Shown here: piece after piece, positions 28,124 to 37,226 of the stretch | Layout: the number at the start of each line of letters is the position of its first letter | Position numbering within the stretch: position 1 is the stretch's first letter | Origin: Roseiarcus sp963770275 | Lineage (GTDB): Bacteria; Pseudomonadota; Alphaproteobacteria; Rhizobiales; Beijerinckiaceae | Assembly: GCA_963770275.1 (NCBI GenBank) | Contig: CAVYPD010000035.1 | Location: forward strand, 124,001-188,000 | Reading direction: 5' to 3' | Length of the DNA stretch: 64,000 nucleotides | The notes under the pieces: generated by a model | What the model was told of the DNA's origin: nothing | Database searches by the model: none | The model's input: the letters and a program-made list of their open reading frames with translations, nothing else | Made by a program: the position numbers and the translations under genes

Positions 28124-29684
28124 GCTGAGGCTCCGCGGCATTGGCTTCCGACGCCTCGAGAATGCCCAGAGAAGCGAGGAGCGAATCGGACTTCTCCTGG
28201 CGTAAATCATGCACACCGACGATCGCGTGATCGCGCATCACCGCAATTCGGTCGGCGGCCTCGATCGCCTCCTCGACGTCGCTTGTGGCGATGAGCGTGG
28301 CGGCGTTCCCCTGGCGGGAGCGAATGGCGTCGATGAGATCGCGCCGCGAACCGATATCGACGCCCTGGAACGGTTCGTCGGCCAGGAAGACGCGGCACGG
28401 CGCGGCCTGCCAACGGCCAATCACCACCTTCTGCTGATTGCCGCCCGATAGCCGGTCCAGTGTGTCGCCCGGCCCGTCGCAGCGAATTCTCAATTCCTCG
28501 ATCGCGCGCTGCGCGACAGCGCGTTCACGCTGCCCGAAGATCACGCCGCTTGGAAACCATTTGCGCCTGTGCGGCAAAGCGATGGTCCCAGCGATATCGC
28601 CGCCCGGCGTGTCCGGCGGCAGGAGCGAACTTCGCCATCGGTCTTCGCCGGCGAGAAAAACCCCGCCGGCGATCGCCTCCGCCGGTCCGCTTGGGCGCCA
28701 GTCGGCGCCTTCGAGCGTCGCGCGTCCGGACACGAACGGGCGGAGACCGAAGAGAGCGCCCAAAAGGTTGCTTTTGCCCGAGCCTAGCGCCCCGGTCACC
28801 GCGATGATCTCGCCTGCGCGAATTTCCAAATCGAACGGCCGGCTGTCGGCGCGCAGTTGAACTTGATCAAGGCGCAGGACGGGCTCGCCCGAAGGTCCTG
28901 CCGGTCGGTCGGTCAAGGCTTCGCCGAGGTCGCGACCGACCATTTGTCGAATAGCGGCCGCAAGATCGAGAGGCCGGCGCTGCTCAAAAACCTGCCGCCC
29001 GTTTCGCAATACGACCACACGATCGGCCAGTCGCCGGATGTCGCCCATGCGATGGGATATGTAGAGGATCGCCACGCCCTGGGAGCGCAGTCGATCTACC
29101 ACGTCGAACAAACGGTCAGCCTCAGCCGCGCCGAGGCTCGCAGTCGGCTCGTCGAGGATCAACACCGAGGCCTTTGCGGCGATTGCCCGCGCAATGGCGA
29201 TCAGTTGCCGCTGCGCCGGCCCAAACGTTCCGTAATCCTCGTCGAGCGGAAGGTCCAAGCCAATATGCGCGGCGACTTCCGCCGCCCTTTGCTTGATCTC
29301 GCGCGTCCCAGCGAAGGTTGAGAACGATCCGCCGCAGAGCTCATCCAGAACCAAATTCTGCGCAACGCTGATGCCTGCGACGCCCAGTTGATCCGTGGCC
29401 TGGTGAACGGTGACCACACCGCTCTCTCGAGCGCTTCTGGGCGACGAAAAGCGAACCGGCCGCCCGTTGATCGACATTTGTCCGTGATCTGGCTCGACAA
29501 CGCCGGAGGCGATTTTCGCAAGCGTGGATTTGCCGGCGCCATTCGCGCCCAGAAGCGCAACGACTTCGCCCCGACGAAGAAGAAGATCAACATTCTGAAG
29601 CGCCTTGGTCGGACCAAAGCTCTTGGACATGGAGAGGAGCGATAGGGCTGGGCTCTCGGCAGCTTCTAATGCGCCTGTCGGCAT
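28116..29684 (-). CDS. sugar ABC transporter ATP-binding protein, tandem ATPase (second system)
   Basis: A 522-residue double ATPase from ATG 29684 (MPTGALEAAES); the start is not certain because the ribosome site is weak. First half: GANGAGKST (Walker A), a signature reduced to FGPAQRQLIAIARAI, and LILDEPTASL. Second half: GALGSGKSN (degenerate Walker A), RLSGGNQQKV and FLADEPFQGVD. This is the RbsA/MglA/XylG arrangement. Unlike its counterpart at 16825 it is uninterrupted. Its stop overlaps the permease start, which argues for coupled translation. Confidence 0.87.
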   Translation of the reverse strand: MPTGALEAAESPALSLLSMSKSFGPTKALQNVDLLLRRGEVVALLGANGAGKSTLAKIASGVVEPDHGQMSINGRPVRFSSPRSARESGVVTVHQATDQLGVAGISVAQNLVLDELCGGSFSTFAGTREIKQRAAEVAAHIGLDLPLDEDYGTFGPAQRQLIAIARAIAAKASVLILDEPTASLGAAEADRLFDVVDRLRSQGVAILYISHRMGDIRRLADRVVVLRNGRQVFEQRRPLDLAAAIRQMVGRDLGEALTDRPAGPSGEPVLRLDQVQLRADSRPFDLEIRAGEIIAVTGALGSGKSNLLGALFGLRPFVSGRATLEGADWRPSGPAEAIAGGVFLAGEDRWRSSLLPPDTPGGDIAGTIALPHRRKWFPSGVIFGQRERAVAQRAIEELRIRCDGPGDTLDRLSGGNQQKVVIGRWQAAPCRVFLADEPFQGVDIGSRRDLIDAIRSRQGNAATLIATSDVEEAIEAADRIAVMRDHAIVGVHDLRQEKSDSLLASLGILEASEANAAEPQHG

Positions 29685-29766
29685 CGAGGCTTTGATCCAT
29701 CCTTTGTCGCTTGATTGAAGAGAAGCGTCGGGACGCGAAGGGAATCCCGCGCCCCAACCTTCGGGT

Positions 29767-30537
29767 TCAGAAGTAGCCTTTGGCGAGCCAGCCGCCGTCG
29801 ACCACAAGGTTGGTGCCAGTGATGTATTTCGAGTCGTCCGAAGCGTAGAACAGCGCAGCTTTCGCCACATCGTCCGGCATCGCGGCGCGCTTCAAGGGAA
29901 TCATCGCTTCCACTCTCTCCATGAGGTCGCTCTTTCCGTCATAGAGATCGTTGTGCATGGGCGTCCGCGCCGCTCCGGGGCTGACCGTGTTTGAGCGGAT
30001 GCCGCGGTCGGCGTATTCCATCGCGGTCACCATGGAAAAATTCATCACGGCGATCTTGGTTGGACCGTAGACGCAAAACCCGCCGTTGCCGCGAAAGGCG
30101 CTTTCGGATCCGGTGCTGATGATCGACCCACCGCCGCGCTTGACCATCTCAGGCAAGGCGAATTTCGTCGGCAGGAACACCCCCATGAAATTGATCTCCC
30201 ACAGGCGACGGGCGTCCTCCTCGGTGAAGTCGGCAATCTCGACGCCGCGAGGTCCGAGAATGCCGGCGTTATTGTAGAGGATGTCCAAGGCGCCATAGGT
30301 CTCGATCGTTTTGGCGACGATTCTTTTCGCGTCCTCCGTCTTCGACACGTCGGCGGGGATGAAGACGATCTCGCCGCCGTTCGAGCGGATTTCTTTCGCC
30401 ACCGCTTCGCCCTCCGCGACCTTCACGTCGCAGGTCAAAATCTTCGCGCCCTCCTTCGCCCATAGCTCGCAGGCGCCCCTGCCAAAACCCCCGGCGCCGC
30501 CAGTGATGACCGCTACTTTGCCGTCCAAACGTCCCAT
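29767..30537 (-). CDS. short-chain dehydrogenase/reductase (SDR)
   Basis: The start at 30537 (MGRLDGKVAVITG) has AAAGGTGAG just upstream; the frame stays open beyond it without support. The 256-residue enzyme is a classical SDR: TGGAGGFGRG nucleotide loop, NNAG motif, the catalytic serine in STGSES and the YGPTK active-site pair (Tyr-x-x-x-Lys), then SPGAARTPMH. It probably oxidises a secondary alcohol of the imported sugar or polyol with NAD(P). First gene of the leftward operon that includes the second ribose-type transporter. Confidence 0.92.
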   Translation of the reverse strand: MGRLDGKVAVITGGAGGFGRGACELWAKEGAKILTCDVKVAEGEAVAKEIRSNGGEIVFIPADVSKTEDAKRIVAKTIETYGALDILYNNAGILGPRGVEIADFTEEDARRLWEINFMGVFLPTKFALPEMVKRGGGSIISTGSESAFRGNGGFCVYGPTKIAVMNFSMVTAMEYADRGIRSNTVSPGAARTPMHNDLYDGKSDLMERVEAMIPLKRAAMPDDVAKAALFYASDDSKYITGTNLVVDGGWLAKGYF

Positions 30538-31219
30538 GATTCTCACCTTTCGGGTTAGTCGTGACGCGGCACGCAAAGCTCCCATTGCGGCCTGCGTTTT
30601 GAATTCGGGATTAGCCAGCGGCGCGTCTGGCTGCTTTTGTGAAGTCGAGCGCGACGTGCGGACTGAGACCTTAAGGTTTGTCCTCTGATTGTTCGCAGAT
30701 CCAACGTTCGACCGGCCCACAGTCGCGCGGCCGGCTCGCCTCCAGAGGCCCTTTTTTCGGATTCTAGGACAGCGGATCGACGCCATCGAATTGTTAATCG
30801 GAACGATGCCATCGCCGATGGCGAGGACAGGCCCGACCGACGCTGGTGAGCTGCGGACGCGAAGCTCTTGTGATGGATAAGGGCCCAGCATCCGTCGGCT
30901 GCTAAGATGCACGGACCTCGCCGCATCCTCTCATCTAGTCACAGTTTTGCCATGTTAGACTGCGCAAGGCGCATCCGTCGGGGGCGGGCGCGCATTCGCC
31001 GCACCGCGCGAAAGCTGAAGCAATCATCCCCGGCCCCACGAGTTTGGCGTTCCCTCAAAAGTTTGCGTTCGCAATTCGTATGATCTCTGGTGACGACCGG
31101 CGCTCACCCTCTGCTTGAAATGGAAGGCAAAGGCGGAATTGACCGAACCAGCCGAACACAAAGGCGGGCATCGCGAAGTCGGCGACGTCCGACGGTCTCC
31201 TATAAGTCTTTGATTTAAT
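30538..31219. other. 682-base gap without a recognisable gene
   Basis: This stretch lies between the SDR start and the tRNA-Arg 3' end. It must hold the promoter of the SDR/transporter operon. Open frames here have no ribosome site or family resemblance. The last 40 bases beside the tRNA are AT-rich. No integrase, insertion-sequence end or direct repeat of the tRNA 3' end is visible in it. Confidence 0.5.
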
Positions 31220-31296
31220 TGGCGTCCCGGAGAGGACTTGAACCTCTGACCCCAGGTTTAGGAAACCTGTGCTCTATCCAGCTGAGCTACCGGGAC
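31220..31296 (-). tRNA. tRNA-Arg (anticodon CCU)
   Basis: Read on the minus strand, the 77-base sequence folds as a tRNA. The acceptor stem GTCCCGG pairs with CCGGGAC. A D-arm with TAGCTCAGCTGGATAGAGC, an anticodon stem CAGGT/ACCTG around loop TTCCTAA (anticodon CCT in DNA), and a T-arm with GGTTCAAGTCC are present. The 3' CCA is encoded (31222-31220). It reads the rare AGG arginine codon. The 3' end faces the accessory block at lower coordinates. Confidence 0.95.
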
Positions 31297-31362
31297 CCCG
31301 ATCACCGCGCGGCAGCCAAAACCCTATGGACAGGGCAAGGCCAAGCGCGGCATGCCCTTAGC

Positions 31363-32226
31363 ATGAATTTTCGCGTTGCGCACCGCAGCCGCGCATTGTT
31401 CGCCGACCCCAGGCGCAGGCTCCGCGGCGCTTGTGTGGCGCTGTCGGCCGTCATTCTCGCCTATCCTTGCCTTGCGGCTTGCGGGCGGCCGGCCGGACAC
31501 GTGCAAGTGGTCAGCGTTGATGAGCGTCTCGATATTGAACTCAGCGATGGCCGAATCGTGAGGCTTGGCGGGCTGGACATGCCCAACGCTGAACGCGGCG
31601 CGCCGGAGATCGCGAATGGCGCCCGTGCGTTCCTGAGCGACCGCCTGACCGGTCGAGGAGCCGACCTTATCCAATTGGCCGGCGGTTCCGATCGCTGGGG
31701 CAGGACGGTCGCCGATCTCGTCGTCGCCGATCCGCGGGACGGGTCCGCCGGCTCGACCGCGGCGGCGCTGCTCACGGCAGGCTACGCGCGGGTACGGCCC
31801 GAATTCGAGACCCGCGGCTGCGCCGTCGAGCGGCTGGCGATCGAAGAGCAAGCGCGCCAAGAGCAAACGGGAATATGGCGCGATCCGCAATTCGCCGTGA
31901 TACAATCGTCCAACTCGGACGAGCTCCGCCGCTGGGCCCGCAGATTTGTGGTGGTTGAAGGCATGGTGCGAAGGGTTGGCTTCGCGCGGTCGCGCATTTA
32001 TCTTGAGCTCGTCCCCCGCGACGGTCCGACGATCGTGGTCGCGCGCAAGCTGGAAACAGCTTTGGCTCGAGCGGGACGGCCGGTCGGCGCCATGGTCGGA
32101 CAGACGATCAGGGCGCGCGGCGCCCTCGATGACCGGTTCGGTCCGAGAATCGAGGTCTTTGATCCGGCAATGATCGAAATCGCACGCAGCGCCGACGCGT
32201 CAGGAGAGGCGAAGCCTGGCCCATGA
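31363..32226 (+). CDS. thermonuclease (SNase)-family protein, probable lipoprotein
   Basis: The start at 31363 (MNFRVAHRSR) leads into a hydrophobic segment ending in CLAAC, which fits a lipobox (L-A-A-C). The 287-residue product then shows the SNase-like OB fold: VVSVDERLDIELSDGRIVRLGGLDMPN, AEARAFL-like helix, DRWGRTVADLVV and LLTAGYARVRP. The catalytic Arg/Glu set of staphylococcal nuclease is only partly recognisable, so nuclease activity is uncertain. Its stop overlaps the start of the M48 protease gene by 4 bases, so the two envelope proteins are probably co-expressed. Confidence 0.78.
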   Translation: MNFRVAHRSRALFADPRRRLRGACVALSAVILAYPCLAACGRPAGHVQVVSVDERLDIELSDGRIVRLGGLDMPNAERGAPEIANGARAFLSDRLTGRGADLIQLAGGSDRWGRTVADLVVADPRDGSAGSTAAALLTAGYARVRPEFETRGCAVERLAIEEQARQEQTGIWRDPQFAVIQSSNSDELRRWARRFVVVEGMVRRVGFARSRIYLELVPRDGPTIVVARKLETALARAGRPVGAMVGQTIRARGALDDRFGPRIEVFDPAMIEIARSADASGEAKPGP

Positions 32227-33717
32227 ACGGTCCGCCGGACAATCTGGGACGCAGGCTTGCGTTCTGGCGCGGCCAGCGCGTTCTGATCGCGCTTATGGCC
32301 GGTCTGGCGCTGGGCTTGACGGCTTGCGCTTCGATCGACCCGCCGCTGGCGCCCGCCAACATCGCCCCAACGCCTGTTCCGCGCCCTGTTTTGGCCGAAA
32401 AGCCCAACCCGGAGCGGAAGCGGCTCATCGAGGCGTTCGGCGGCGTCTACTCGTCTCCGGCGACGCAAACGTATCTCGACGGGGTTCTCACGAAGATCGC
32501 GCCTCCGTCCGACGCCACGGGACCATCATACCACGTCACCGTCTTGAATTCGCCAATCGTCAACGCCTTCTCTTTGCCGTCGGGGGATATCTTCGTCACC
32601 CGCGGCCTTTTGGCCCTCGCCGAGGACACATCGGAAATCGCCGCGGTCATGGCGCATGAAATCGGCCATATCACCGCACGCCACGCCGCCCAGCGAGCCG
32701 AGTTCGAAAAGACGACGGCGCTGTTCTCGCACGTCAATTCGCAATTGCTCGCCCAGCGCGAAGCTCAGGACGAAGTCGAGGCGCGCTCGAAGCTTGCGAT
32801 CGCCCGCTTTTCTCGCGAGCAGGAATTCGCGGCCGACCAGATCGGCATCAAGACCATCGCCAGGGCGGGATATGACCCCGACGGCGCCGCTCGTTTCCTC
32901 ACCGCGCTCGGCGAGTGGAGCGCGCTTCGCGCTTCGGTCTCGGGCGCTGGCTCCGCCAATCGCCCAGACATGATGGCGACCCATCCCTCGACGCCGGAGC
33001 GCGTCGCCCAGGCGACCGAAGCGGCGCGGCAATTCGGGCCGCCGGGGACCGGCGAAACCGGACGCAACGCCTATCTCGCCGCCATAGACGGCCTTACCTT
33101 CGGCGACGACCCATCCCAGGGCGTGGTGCGCGACAACGCCTTCGTTCATCCAAAGCTCGGTTTCGCCTTCAAGGCCCCGGACGGCTTCACGCTCGACAAT
33201 CAGTCGGCTGCGCTGATCGGCGTGGGCGAAACGGGCGGCGAGGCGCTGCGCCTCGACAGCATTGCGATCCCCGAATCGACCCCTGTCACCAGCGCCATCG
33301 GTTCGGACTGGATCGACGGCGTCAAGACGACATCGATCGAATCCAAGAAGATCGACGGCCTGGAAGCGGCCACGGCGATCGCTCAGGGCGACCAGTGGAG
33401 CTTCCGTCTCGGGGCCGTGCGCCTGAACGGCCGGCTCTATCGGCTCATTTTCGCCGCCCACGATCTTTCGCCCGTCGTCGATTCGCGGTTCATGGCTTCG
33501 CTCGAACTCGTTTCGTCTTATCAATTCGCAGGATTCGGCGTTGGCCACGCCCGAAAAGATCAAGATCGTCGAGGCGGCGAACGGCGACACGGCCGAAACG
33601 CTCGCCGCGCGTATGGGCTTCCTGCCGCAATGGCTCGATCAGTTCTTGATTCTCAATGGCCAGGAGCGCGACGCCGCCCTCGCTCCCGGCCAGCGCTACA
33701 AGGTCGTCGCCCGTTGA
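32223..33717 (+). CDS. M48-family zinc metalloprotease lipoprotein, one frameshift near 3' end
   Basis: From ATG 32223, the protein has a hydrophobic leader with lipobox LTAC (32-35), so it is probably anchored in the envelope. HEIGH at residues 145-149 and a downstream glutamate in QEFAADQIG form the gluzincin zinc site. A non-peptidase C-terminal region follows. At about 33538 the frame changes (one extra G in TTCGGCG). Correcting it gives ALATPEKIKIVEAANG..., a LysM-like tail ending PGQRYKVVAR at TGA 33715-33717. Uncorrected, the frame runs on into rdgB and makes a false fusion. It resembles BepA/LoiP-type envelope quality-control proteases. Confidence 0.85.
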
Positions 33718-34364
33718 GCGGCGCGGTCGGAAGCGCAGGGGAGCGTGGGCGCCTGACGGGCCGCCTCGTCATCGCCACTCACAACGCCGGCAAGCTGCGG
33801 GAGTTTGACGAACTGCTTCAGCCCTTCGACGTCGCGACGCTCGGCGCAGCCGCGCTGGGTCTCGAGGAGCCCGAGGAGACGGGATCGACCTTTCATGACA
33901 ACGCTCTTCTGAAGGCGCGAGCCGCCGCGCAGGCTTCGGGGCTCGTTGCGCTCTCCGACAATTCCGGGCTTTGCGTCGAGGCGCTTGACGGGGCGCCAGG
34001 CATTTATTCGGCGCGATGGGCTGGGCCGGAGAAAGACTTTGGCGCCGCCATGGCCCGCGTCGAGCGCGAACTCAAGGCGCGCGCGGCTCCCCCGCCGTGG
34101 CGGGCGGCTTTCGTCAGCGTCCTGGCGCTGGCCTGGCCGGATGGCGCAAGCGAAGCTTTCGAGGGCCGCGTGGATGGGATCCTTGTCTTCCCGCCGCGAG
34201 GGACGGCTGGATTTGGCTACGATCCGATCTTTCGGCCGGACGGCCATGACCGCACCTTCGGCGAGATGAGCGCGGAGGAGAAGCACGGCATTCCCGCCGA
34301 CGGCTCGCTGGCGCTCTCGCATCGCGCGCGGGCGTTCCAGAAGTTTGCGCGCGCGCGGCTCTGA
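33714..34364 (+). CDS. rdgB: RdgB/HAM1 non-canonical purine NTP pyrophosphatase
   Basis: The likely start is TTG at 33714, overlapping the M48 stop (TTGA). The 216-residue protein has the family motifs IATHNAGKLREF (phosphate binding), SDNSGLCVEAL and GFGYDPIFRP, plus SHRARA near the end. It hydrolyses XTP, ITP and dITP to monophosphates, preventing their incorporation into nucleic acids. Although one long open frame joins it to the upstream protease, the junction is explained by the upstream frameshift. The 3' part of the gene matches the usual family length. Confidence 0.92.
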   Translation: MSGAVGSAGERGRLTGRLVIATHNAGKLREFDELLQPFDVATLGAAALGLEEPEETGSTFHDNALLKARAAAQASGLVALSDNSGLCVEALDGAPGIYSARWAGPEKDFGAAMARVERELKARAAPPPWRAAFVSVLALAWPDGASEAFEGRVDGILVFPPRGTAGFGYDPIFRPDGHDRTFGEMSAEEKHGIPADGSLALSHRARAFQKFARARL

Positions 34365-34444
34365 GCCGAGGGTGGCCTCGCGCGGCGGCTTCTGGCAAGA
34401 AGAGCGGCGCCCAGGCCAGTCGGGCGCAAGGACGGGGGTCCATA

Positions 34445-34999
34445 ATGCAGGTAGAAGAGACCGCGATCCCAGCGGTCAAGATCATAATTCCGAAGAAGCA
34501 CGGCGACGCCCGGGGGTTTTTTTCCGAGGTGTACAATCGCTCCGACTGGGACAAGGCGGGTCTTCAACTCACTTTCGTCCAGGACAATCACTCGTTCTCG
34601 GCCGTGGTTGGAACGTTGCGTGGGCTACACTTCCAGACGCCGCCTTTTGCGCAGGACAAGTTGGTGCGTTGCACGCGCGGGCGGATCCTGGACGTCGCAG
34701 TCGACATTCGTCGCTCGTCGCCGACCTTCGGCCGGCATGTCTCGGTCGAGCTATCCGCTGAAAACTGGCGTCAGTTGCTGGTTCCGATCGGGTTTGCCCA
34801 CGCCTTCATCACTTTGGAGCCCGACGTCGAGGTTCTCTACAAGACGACTGCGCCTTACTCCGCCGCCAACGACCGGGGCGTCGCCTGGGACGATCCGGCG
34901 ATTGGCATTGATTGGCCGTCCCCGTCTGGGGGCCCGGTTCTCTCGGACAAGGATCGCCGATTGCCGCGGCTCAAGGACGCTCCGGAACTATTCGAATGA
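34445..34999 (+). CDS. rfbC: dTDP-4-dehydrorhamnose 3,5-epimerase
   Basis: A 184-residue cupin of normal RfbC length. Visible hallmarks: DARGFFSEVYN, the GLHFQTPP active-site histidine loop, DKLVRCTRGRILDVAVDIR and the FAHAF segment. It epimerises C3 and C5 of dTDP-4-keto-6-deoxyglucose, the third-to-last step of dTDP-L-rhamnose synthesis. It is first in the order rfbC-rfbD-rfbB-rfbA, and its stop overlaps the rfbD start (ATGA). Confidence 0.95.
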   Translation: MQVEETAIPAVKIIIPKKHGDARGFFSEVYNRSDWDKAGLQLTFVQDNHSFSAVVGTLRGLHFQTPPFAQDKLVRCTRGRILDVAVDIRRSSPTFGRHVSVELSAENWRQLLVPIGFAHAFITLEPDVEVLYKTTAPYSAANDRGVAWDDPAIGIDWPSPSGGPVLSDKDRRLPRLKDAPELFE

Positions 35000-35874
35000 T
35001 GCGCATCGCGGTCACCGGGTCGAAAGGTCAGGTGGCGACCTCGCTGATCGAGCGCGCTGGGGCTAACGTCGAGGTCGTCGCCCTGGGGCGCCCGGCCTTC
35101 GACCTTATCGACCGCGCCGCCGTCGTCGCGGGACTCGAAGCCGCGCGCCCGCACGTCGTGGTCAACGCCGCCGCTTATACGGCGGTCGACAAGGCGGAGG
35201 CGGAAGAGGCCGACGCTGTTCGGGTAAACGGCGAGGGGGCCGGCCACGTCGCGGAAGCCGCGGCGCGGCTCGGCGTTCCACTCGTGCATCTCTCGACCGA
35301 CTACGTCTTCGACGGCGCGCTCGACCGCCCCTATCGGGAAGACGATCCGACCGCCCCCACAGGCGCTTACGGCCGCTCCAAGCTTGCCGGCGAAAAGGCG
35401 GTCGCCGAACGCTGCGAAGACAGCGTCATCTTGCGTACCGCCTGGGTCTACAGCCCATTCGGGGCGAATTTCGTCCGCACGATGCTGAGACTCAACGAGA
35501 CGCGCGACGAGGTTGGCGTCGTCGCCGATCAACGGGGCAATCCGACATCGGCGCTCGACATCGCGGACGCCGTGATCGCTATTGCCGCAAGGATGAAGGG
35601 CGACGCGTCACCGGCGTTACGGGGCGTCTTTCATATGACGGGCTCGGGCGAAGCGACCTGGGCCGATTTTGCTGAAGCGATCTTCCACGAGGCTGCGGCG
35701 CGAGGCCGACGGCAGACCAAAGTCAAGCGCATCGCCACCGCCGACTACCCGACGCCTGCCCGAAGGCCGGCGAATTCCCGCCTCGACAACGAAAAGCTTG
35801 CTCGCGTATACGGCGTCAGGCTGCCGGAATGGCGCCAGTCGGTGGCGGGTTGTTGCGACCGCCTTTTGTCATGA
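34996..35874 (+). CDS. rfbD: dTDP-4-dehydrorhamnose reductase
   Basis: The start at 34996 overlaps the rfbC stop. The 292-residue protein has the Rossmann GSKGQVATSL loop, VVNAAAYTAVDKAE, the LSTDYVFDG segment and the YGRSKLAGE active-site pair (Tyr-x-x-x-Lys). It reduces dTDP-4-keto-L-rhamnose to dTDP-L-rhamnose with NAD(P)H. It is followed by a palindromic intergenic repeat before rfbB, unusual inside an operon. Confidence 0.95.
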   Translation: MMRIAVTGSKGQVATSLIERAGANVEVVALGRPAFDLIDRAAVVAGLEAARPHVVVNAAAYTAVDKAEAEEADAVRVNGEGAGHVAEAAARLGVPLVHLSTDYVFDGALDRPYREDDPTAPTGAYGRSKLAGEKAVAERCEDSVILRTAWVYSPFGANFVRTMLRLNETRDEVGVVADQRGNPTSALDIADAVIAIAARMKGDASPALRGVFHMTGSGEATWADFAEAIFHEAAARGRRQTKVKRIATADYPTPARRPANSRLDNEKLARVYGVRLPEWRQSVAGCCDRLLS

Positions 35875-35962
35875 TCGCCGGGACGGGCCACTGCCCGGCG
35901 GACGATCTCTTCAGGGAGTAACGGGCAAGGTGCGGCGTCGGAATGCCGGGCTCATCCTCCGG

Positions 35963-36079
35963 CCTCATCCTGAGGGCCGTGCGACGCAGGGCGTCTCGAA
36001 GGATGCTCCAGATGGCGGCGCAGTTCGTGCGCTCTGGAACGTCCTTCGAGACGCGCCTTCGGCGCTCCTCGGGACGAGG
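35963..36079. repeat. palindromic intergenic repeat (Hyphomicrobiales type) between rfbD and rfbB
   Basis: The element opens with CCTCATCCTGAGG and closes with CCTCGGGACGAGG. Inside, GCGTCTCGAAGGA (35991-36003) pairs perfectly with TCCTTCGAGACGC (36042-36054), and a further CCAGA/TCTGG step narrows the loop. Elements of this design are dispersed between genes in many Hyphomicrobiales genomes. RNA made from it would form a long cruciform-like hairpin, which could affect rfb mRNA stability. Confidence 0.75.
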
Positions 36080-36117
36080 TCAGAGGGAAAGCCTTAGAGT
36101 TACTAGAGGCAAGATTC

Positions 36118-37188
36118 ATGCAGCGAAAAGTGCTTGTGACAGGCGGCGCAGGATTCATCGGATCGGCCGTATGCCGACGCCTGGTGGCCGACGGCGCCTC
36201 CGTGCTCAACCTCGACGCGCTCACCTACGCCGGCAATCTGCAATCCCTGGCCATGATCGACAATGCGCCGAACTACCGCTTCGCCAAGGTCGACATTTGC
36301 GACCGCCGCTCGGTCGCCGAAGCGTTCGAGACGTTCGCTCCCGATCAGGTCATCCATCTGGCCGCCGAAAGTCACGTCGATCGCTCAATCACTGCGGGCG
36401 ATGCGTTCATCCAAACCAACATTGTCGGCACCTTCTCGATGCTCGAGGCGGCGCGAGCCTATTGGCAGGCGTTGCCGCCCCAGCGCCGGGACACGTTTCG
36501 CTTTCTGCACGTGTCGACCGACGAGGTTTACGGATCTCTGGAAGACGAGGGCGCGTTCGTCGAAGAGACACGCTACGATCCGAGTTCGCCCTATTCCGCC
36601 TCCAAGGCGGCGGCGGACCACCTGGTCTCGGCTTGGGCTCGAACTTACGGCTTCCCGGCTGTGATCTCGAACTGCTCGAACAATTACGGCCCCTATCATT
36701 TCCCTGAGAAACTCATTCCGCTCATCATTCTCAACGCTGTCCACGGCAAGCCGCTACCGGTCTATGGCGCGGGAGCCAACGTGCGCGACTGGCTCTATGT
36801 CGACGACCATGCGCGGGCGCTCGATGTGATCGTAACGCGCGGGCGGATCGGCGAAAAATACAACGTCGGCGGCCGCAACGAACGGCGCAACATCGATGTG
36901 GTGCGGCGCATTTGCGCAATCCTCGATGAGCTTCGGCCGATGGCGCGCCCGCACGAATCTCTCATCTCTTTTGTCACCGACCGGCCCGGGCACGATCTCC
37001 GCTATGCGATCGACGCCGCCAAGCTCGAGCGCGAGCTTGGCTGGCGTGCTAACGAGACCTTCGAGAGCGGGATCGAGAAGACGGTGCGCTGGTATCTCGA
37101 CAACGAGTGGTGGTGGCGCCCGCTCAGGGACAAGGTCTACGCGGGCGAGCGTCTCGGCGTGATCGCCGAGGCCGGGACTTTGGCTTAG
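36118..37188 (+). CDS. rfbB: dTDP-glucose 4,6-dehydratase
   Basis: A 356-residue extended SDR of normal RfbB length. It has GGAGFIGSAVCRR (NAD loop), HLAAESHVDRSI, the STDEVYGSL catalytic loop (Thr-Asp-Glu), PYSASKAAADHLV (Tyr-x-x-x-Lys) and NCSNNYGPYHFPEKLIP. It converts dTDP-glucose to dTDP-4-keto-6-deoxyglucose in dTDP-L-rhamnose synthesis. rfbA follows after 38 bases. Confidence 0.96.
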   Translation: MQRKVLVTGGAGFIGSAVCRRLVADGASVLNLDALTYAGNLQSLAMIDNAPNYRFAKVDICDRRSVAEAFETFAPDQVIHLAAESHVDRSITAGDAFIQTNIVGTFSMLEAARAYWQALPPQRRDTFRFLHVSTDEVYGSLEDEGAFVEETRYDPSSPYSASKAAADHLVSAWARTYGFPAVISNCSNNYGPYHFPEKLIPLIILNAVHGKPLPVYGAGANVRDWLYVDDHARALDVIVTRGRIGEKYNVGGRNERRNIDVVRRICAILDELRPMARPHESLISFVTDRPGHDLRYAIDAAKLERELGWRANETFESGIEKTVRWYLDNEWWWRPLRDKVYAGERLGVIAEAGTLA

Positions 37189-37226
37189 CGACGATTGGGC
37201 TTAGCGACAAACAGGGTTTTCCGCAG

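Noticed and set aside
32223..34364. Apparent single 713-residue protein joining an M48 protease to RdgB
   Set aside because: The M48 tail continues in another frame to its own stop at 33717 after one extra G near 33538, and RdgB has its own start. The fusion is an artefact.
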